A stretch of 17,081 nucleotides of DNA from an uncultured Chromatiaceae bacterium (GTDB lineage Bacteria; Pseudomonadota; Gammaproteobacteria; Enterobacterales; Alteromonadaceae). Positions within the stretch are counted from its first letter, which is position 1. Each line of letters opens with the position of its first letter. Under the pieces are notes generated by a model. The model did not search any database. It was not told the DNA's origin and saw nothing but the letters and a program-made list of their open reading frames with translations. The position numbers were made by a program, and so were the translations under genes. Shown here piece after piece: positions 14,653 through 17,081 of this stretch. The stretch covers positions 1 through 17,081 of the forward strand of contig CAMLSF010000082.1 of the NCBI GenBank assembly GCA_946482615.1. Reading direction: 5' to 3'.

Positions 14653-14689
14653 AAACAGCAAGGGAGCAAAATGCTCCCTTGCTGTTTTT
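14653..14689. terminator. Bidirectional terminator between chemoreceptor and pirin genes
   Basis: A perfect 16-bp stem: left arm 14653-14668 (AAACAGCAAGGGAGCA), loop AAA (14669-14671), right arm 14672-14687, followed by more T on + and flanked by T on the - side. It lies 30 nt past the + stop (14622) and begins at the pirin stop codon (14688-14690 on -), so it serves both convergent genes. Confidence 0.9.
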
Positions 14690-15380
14690 AAGGTAAATCA
14701 AACCACAAGGCTTTGACTGGACCTTGGGTGGCTAAGGCTTTAAGTTCAGTTTGTTTACTGATCTTTGCACCATCACCTGCTTGCATCAGAGTGCCGTTTA
14801 ACTCCAATTCACCTGTAATTAAATGCAGGTAGAAGTTACGTTTGGCTGTTACAGGCAATTCAATCACATCATGTTCGCTTAACAACAGTTGTGATAAATA
14901 CGCATCTTGTTTGATCTGCAGCGTACCGTCGCGACCATCAGGTGAGATCACCAGCGTTAAACCTGGTTCAGCTTTAAAATCTTTTTGCTGATAACCCGGT
15001 TGGCCACCAAATTGATTCGGTTGGATCCAGATCTGCAGAAACTTTAATTGGTCTTTATCACTGGCATTAAATTCGCTGTGGTAAATGCCTTTGCCTGCAC
15101 TCATCAGCTGAAATTCACCTGCTGGTAAAGTTTTGACGTTACCGGCTGAATCTCTGTGAGCAATTTGCCCTTCCAGCACATAGCTGATGATTTCCATGTC
15201 CTGATGGCCATGTGTATCAAAGCCTGCAGCTGCATCGACTTCGTCATCGTTAATCACCCGCAGCGCTGAAAATCCCATATGCGCAGGGTCGTAATAACGG
15301 CCAAAAGAAAAGCTGTGTTTGCTTTTTAACCAGCCGAAAGCGGCAACGCCGCGATCCGCTGAGCGTCTTAATTCAATCAT
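14688..15380 (-). CDS. Pirin family protein (YhhW-like, quercetinase type)
   Basis: A 230-residue bicupin (E. coli YhhW 231). Start ATG 15380 has GAGGG 5 nt upstream. The longer frame to 15434 runs through a palindromic repeat and is rejected. The N-terminal cupin carries the metal ligands at the same numbers as in YhhW: H57 and H59 in FDTHGHQDMEI, and H101 and E103 in GIYHSEF. These are known for quercetin 2,3-dioxygenase activity in pirins. Other signatures are the start MIELRRSADRG, FGRYYDP, and LQIWIQP. It lies downstream of doxX on -, with the LysR gene divergent beyond, as in the E. coli yhaK/yqjF/yhaJ set. The in vivo substrate is unknown; a role in aromatic or quinone stress is inferred. 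Confidence 0.92.
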   Translation of the reverse strand: MIELRRSADRGVAAFGWLKSKHSFSFGRYYDPAHMGFSALRVINDDEVDAAAGFDTHGHQDMEIISYVLEGQIAHRDSAGNVKTLPAGEFQLMSAGKGIYHSEFNASDKDQLKFLQIWIQPNQFGGQPGYQQKDFKAEPGLTLVISPDGRDGTLQIKQDAYLSQLLLSEHDVIELPVTAKRNFYLHLITGELELNGTLMQAGDGAKISKQTELKALATQGPVKALWFDLP

Positions 15381-15382
15381 GA

Positions 15383-15505
15383 TATCCCTCGTACTTGAAG
15401 CTGCAGCTTTGTTGTCTGCGCTCATTCGCCCCAATCACATAGTGAACTATGCTCATGGGGCCTCAATTGCTTGTCGCCTTGCTGCAACTCCAATTACTTT
15501 GGGCT
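15383..15505. repeat. Palindromic intergenic repeat element (about 123 nt)
   Basis: The two ends are imperfect inverted repeats: TGAAGCTGCAGC (15395-15406) matches the complement of GCTGCAACTCCA (15481-15492) at 10 of 12 positions, with further similarity outward to CCCTC and TTTGGG. The centre is a clean hairpin: GCCCCA (15428-15433) / TGGGGC (15456-15461) enclosing CATAGT (15438-15443) / ACTATG (15446-15451). There is no coding sequence. I recall similar elements scattered between genes in marine gammaproteobacteria, so I call it a dispersed, possibly MITE-like repeat. Its left end (CCCTC on +) supplies the GAGGG ribosome binding site of the pirin gene. Confidence 0.65.
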
Positions 15506-15507
15506 AA

Positions 15508-15530
15508 ATCCCTCGTACCTGAAGCTGGAG
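15508..15530. repeat. Partial second copy of the repeat's left end
   Basis: The 23 nt at 15508-15530 repeat 15384-15406 with two mismatches, in direct orientation: both contain ATCCCTCGTAC, then TGAAGCTG. The second copy sits just beyond the right end of the full element and has no central hairpin, so it looks like a remnant of a tandem or replaced element. Confidence 0.65.
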
Positions 15531-15548
15531 CCTGAGGCTAAGTTTGAG

Positions 15549-15577
15549 CAGACTCTCTCTGTTGCAGAGAGAGTCTG
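15549..15577 (-). terminator. Hairpin after doxX
   Basis: A perfect 13-bp stem with a 3-nt loop: CAGACTCTCTCTG (15549-15561) pairs with CAGAGAGAGTCTG (15565-15577). It starts 14 nt past the doxX stop on -. There is no real T run after it on -, so termination may be partial, letting some transcript reach the pirin gene. Confidence 0.55.
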
Positions 15578-15590
15578 TTTCAGTGGATTC

Positions 15591-16037
15591 TTAGTTCAGT
15601 TTTTTCGCGATAATGGCGTCGATAGAGGCTTTACCTGCGCCGCTGAACAGCAGAGATACGCTGGCGGCTAACAGAACTAAACCAAATTCGTAACCGTTAT
15701 TGCTCATAAACAGACCGTTAGCGAAGTGCACTTTAAAGATGGCCACTAACATGGCGATAATTAAAGTCACAGCTGCAGGGCGGGTCAAAACACCAAACAC
15801 CAGCGCCAGACCACCAAAAAACTCAGCTGCACCAGCTAAAAACGCCATCAGTACACCCGGAGCCAGACCTATGCTTTCCATCCAGCCGCCTGTGCCTTCT
15901 AAGCCGTAGCCACCAAACCAGCCAAATAATTTCTGAGCACCGTGTGCAGCAAAAATAATACCGACTGGAACTCGTAAAGCTAAAGCGCCAAAACCTGCGT
16001 TTGTACTAAAAATTTGTTGTAAAGTTGCTTTGTTCAT
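15591..16037 (-). CDS. DoxX family membrane protein (YqjF-like)
   Basis: With ATG at 16037 (AAGGTG about 7 nt upstream; an earlier GTG at 16046 is part of that ribosome binding site) it has 148 residues. Four membrane helices are near 15-35, 60-80, 87-105 and 117-133. The DoxX signature FAAHGAQKLFGWFGG (29-43) and GAAEFFGGLALVFGVLTRPAA (69-89) are clear. Family members are small inner-membrane proteins tied to quinone or redox stress; E. coli yqjF is induced by breakdown products of dinitrotoluene under YhaJ. Here the YhaJ-like gene is divergent 181 nt away and pirin lies downstream, which supports the YqjF-like role. Biochemical activity of the family is poorly defined. Confidence 0.9.
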   Translation of the reverse strand: MNKATLQQIFSTNAGFGALALRVPVGIIFAAHGAQKLFGWFGGYGLEGTGGWMESIGLAPGVLMAFLAGAAEFFGGLALVFGVLTRPAAVTLIIAMLVAIFKVHFANGLFMSNNGYEFGLVLLAASVSLLFSGAGKASIDAIIAKKLN

Positions 16038-16168
16038 TTCTTTCACCTTGTGTCACGTAAGTTAGTTAATTAGGGTTGTCAGACTGCTTTAAACCGCTTG
16101 TCAGTTCCGATGTGTGTACTTTAGAACGGCTTGCATTTTTAAAAAAGCGGAATAAACTGAGCTTGGTG

Positions 16169-16183
16169 TTCAAAATATTTGAA
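16169..16183. promoter_or_regulatory. Candidate LysR-type operator (T-N11-A)
   Basis: TTCAAAATATTTGAA is a perfect dyad with 6-bp arms and a 3-nt centre, and contains the T-N11-A core typical of LysR-family sites. It lies 35 nt before the LysR start codon and about 131 nt before the doxX start, the usual place for a site that both represses the regulator gene and activates the divergent target. Assignment to this regulator is inference. Confidence 0.5.
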
Positions 16184-16218
16184 TATCAATCCTGGCGCTT
16201 ATTCACATTAAGGTTTGT

Positions 16219-17081
16219 ATGGCTAATCATCCTATTCTGACGTTGGACGCTTTACGCGCTATGGACGCTATCGACCGTAAAGGCAGCTTTGCTGCTGCGG
16301 CCGAACATTTATACAAAGTGCCTTCAGCCTTAAGCTATACCATAGCTAAACTGGAGTCTGATCTCGATGTGCAACTCTTTGATCGTTCTAAACAAAAAGC
16401 TCAATTGACGCCAGCAGGCCAGTTGTTATTACAGCAGGGCCGGGAGTTATTGCAAGCAGCCAGCCGGTTACAGGACGCCATCAAACAAGTAGATACCGGC
16501 TGGGAAACTCAGTTTGTGATAGCCAAAGACAGCATAGTGCCTTACCAGCCTGTGTTGAGTTTAATCAACGAATTTATGGCGCTTGGCAAAATGACCGAGG
16601 TCAGCATGCGGGAGGAGGTGCTGGGCGGCGGCTGGGAAGCGCTGGAAACAGGCCGGGCGCAAATTGCGGTAGGGGTCTCTGCTGATATGCCCAAAGGTAA
16701 ATATGAGCTGGTACCTATAGGTGAAGTGGAGTTTGTGTTTGCGTTATCCCCTTTGCATGAGCTGGCGAATATTAACAGACAGATTGATTTGGCTGATGTA
16801 GAGCAGGAAACCGCCATAGTGGTATCAGATTCGGCGTTAGACGCACCGAAACGCAGTACAGGTTTATTTACCACCCGCAGGGTGCTGCGGGTCAGCTCTA
16901 TGCAGGCGAAAATTGCCGCTCAGGTGCAGGGGTTGGGCGTCGGGTTTTTACCTAAACATTTGATCCGGGATGAATTGGCCAGAGGTTTATTAATAGCCAA
17001 AAAAACCAGTATTCCCCGTGATAAATCCATGTTGTATCTGGCCTGGCAAAAGCAAGGGCAGGGCAAGGCGCTGCAATGGTT
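16219..17081 (+). CDS. LysR family regulator, YhaJ-like (cut by window end)
   Basis: An open frame of 287 codons from ATG 16219 (AAGG 5 nt upstream) to the window edge with no stop; probably only a few C-terminal residues are missing. The helix-turn-helix spans about residues 7-65: LTLDALRAMDAIDRKGSFAAAAEHLYKVPSALSYTIAKLESDL, then LFDRSKQKAQLTPAG. This matches E. coli YhaJ nearly motif for motif, as do later stretches such as GWETQFVIAKDSIVP, EVLGGGWEALETGRAQIAVG, and QGLGVGFLP. The effector domain (about 90-287) senses an unknown ligand; YhaJ in E. coli responds to dinitrotoluene derivatives and activates yqjF. It is divergent from doxX and pirin, so it is their likely regulator. Confidence 0.9.
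   Translation, partial: MANHPILTLDALRAMDAIDRKGSFAAAAEHLYKVPSALSYTIAKLESDLDVQLFDRSKQKAQLTPAGQLLLQQGRELLQAASRLQDAIKQVDTGWETQFVIAKDSIVPYQPVLSLINEFMALGKMTEVSMREEVLGGGWEALETGRAQIAVGVSADMPKGKYELVPIGEVEFVFALSPLHELANINRQIDLADVEQETAIVVSDSALDAPKRSTGLFTTRRVLRVSSMQAKIAAQVQGLGVGFLPKHLIRDELARGLLIAKKTSIPRDKSMLYLAWQKQGQGKALQW

Noticed and set aside
15381..15434. N-terminal extension of pirin
   Set aside because: The extra residues are translated repeat DNA; GAGGG before ATG 15380 and the family length (230 versus 231) fix the start.
15384..15530. CRISPR-like direct repeat
   Set aside because: There are only two copies, 124 nt apart, one inside a palindromic element; no regular spacing and no cas genes.

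Overview
The window looks like chromosomal DNA from a free-living aerobic gammaproteobacterium, probably of the Alteromonadales/Chromatiaceae type such as Rheinheimera. This assignment is inference from gene content: E. coli-like ahpCF, yjjX, sixA, acpH and a yhaJ-like regulator sit beside BdlA-type soluble PAS chemoreceptors, a GGDEF protein and several small families common in marine or freshwater gammaproteobacteria. No rRNA, tRNA, insertion sequence with a transposase, phage gene or CRISPR array was seen. Base use is even, so this reads as core or near-core chromosome.

Layout. (1) 1-2520: peroxide defence operon ahpC-ahpF, with an elaborate hairpin region between the genes and a strong terminator after ahpF. 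(2) 2583-3188: a cold-shock-like/membrane/Excalibur fusion protein on +, facing a small membrane protein (3192-3590, -) and an active-looking diguanylate cyclase (3656-4684, -). (3) 4828-7158, all on -: a probable operon RraB-like -> YebC family -> yjjX -> NAD(P)H FMN reductase, driven from an extended -10 promoter at about 7225. (4) 7327-8364 (+): a small secreted protein and sixA; the 3' end of sixA overlaps convergent acpH (8322-8969, -). (5) 9090-10082 (+): a DUF2799 lipoprotein with a coiled-coil tail and a small secreted protein, facing an EamA transporter (-) with 1 nt between stop codons. (6) 11094-14622: two divergent soluble PAS chemoreceptors separated by 466 nt; the second has four PAS units and an unusually short signalling hairpin. 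(7) 14688-17081: pirin (-), a palindromic intergenic repeat, DoxX (-), and a divergent LysR gene (YhaJ-like) that runs off the window.

How they fit. The peroxiredoxin system, the FMN reductase and the pirin/DoxX/LysR module concern redox or quinone stress. The LysR-DoxX-pirin set parallels E. coli yhaJ, yqjF and yhaK, where YhaJ activates the DoxX-type gene yqjF. The GGDEF protein and BdlA-like receptors point to c-di-GMP and biofilm or taxis control. The RraB/YebC/YjjX operon groups RNA turnover, translation and nucleotide-pool cleaning.

No clearly new multi-gene defence system is visible. The best leads are the mutually exclusive hairpins between ahpC and ahpF, the minimal-hairpin four-PAS receptor beside a BdlA-like receptor, the dispersed-type palindromic repeat that supplies the pirin ribosome binding site, and the LysR box candidate in the yhaJ-doxX gap.
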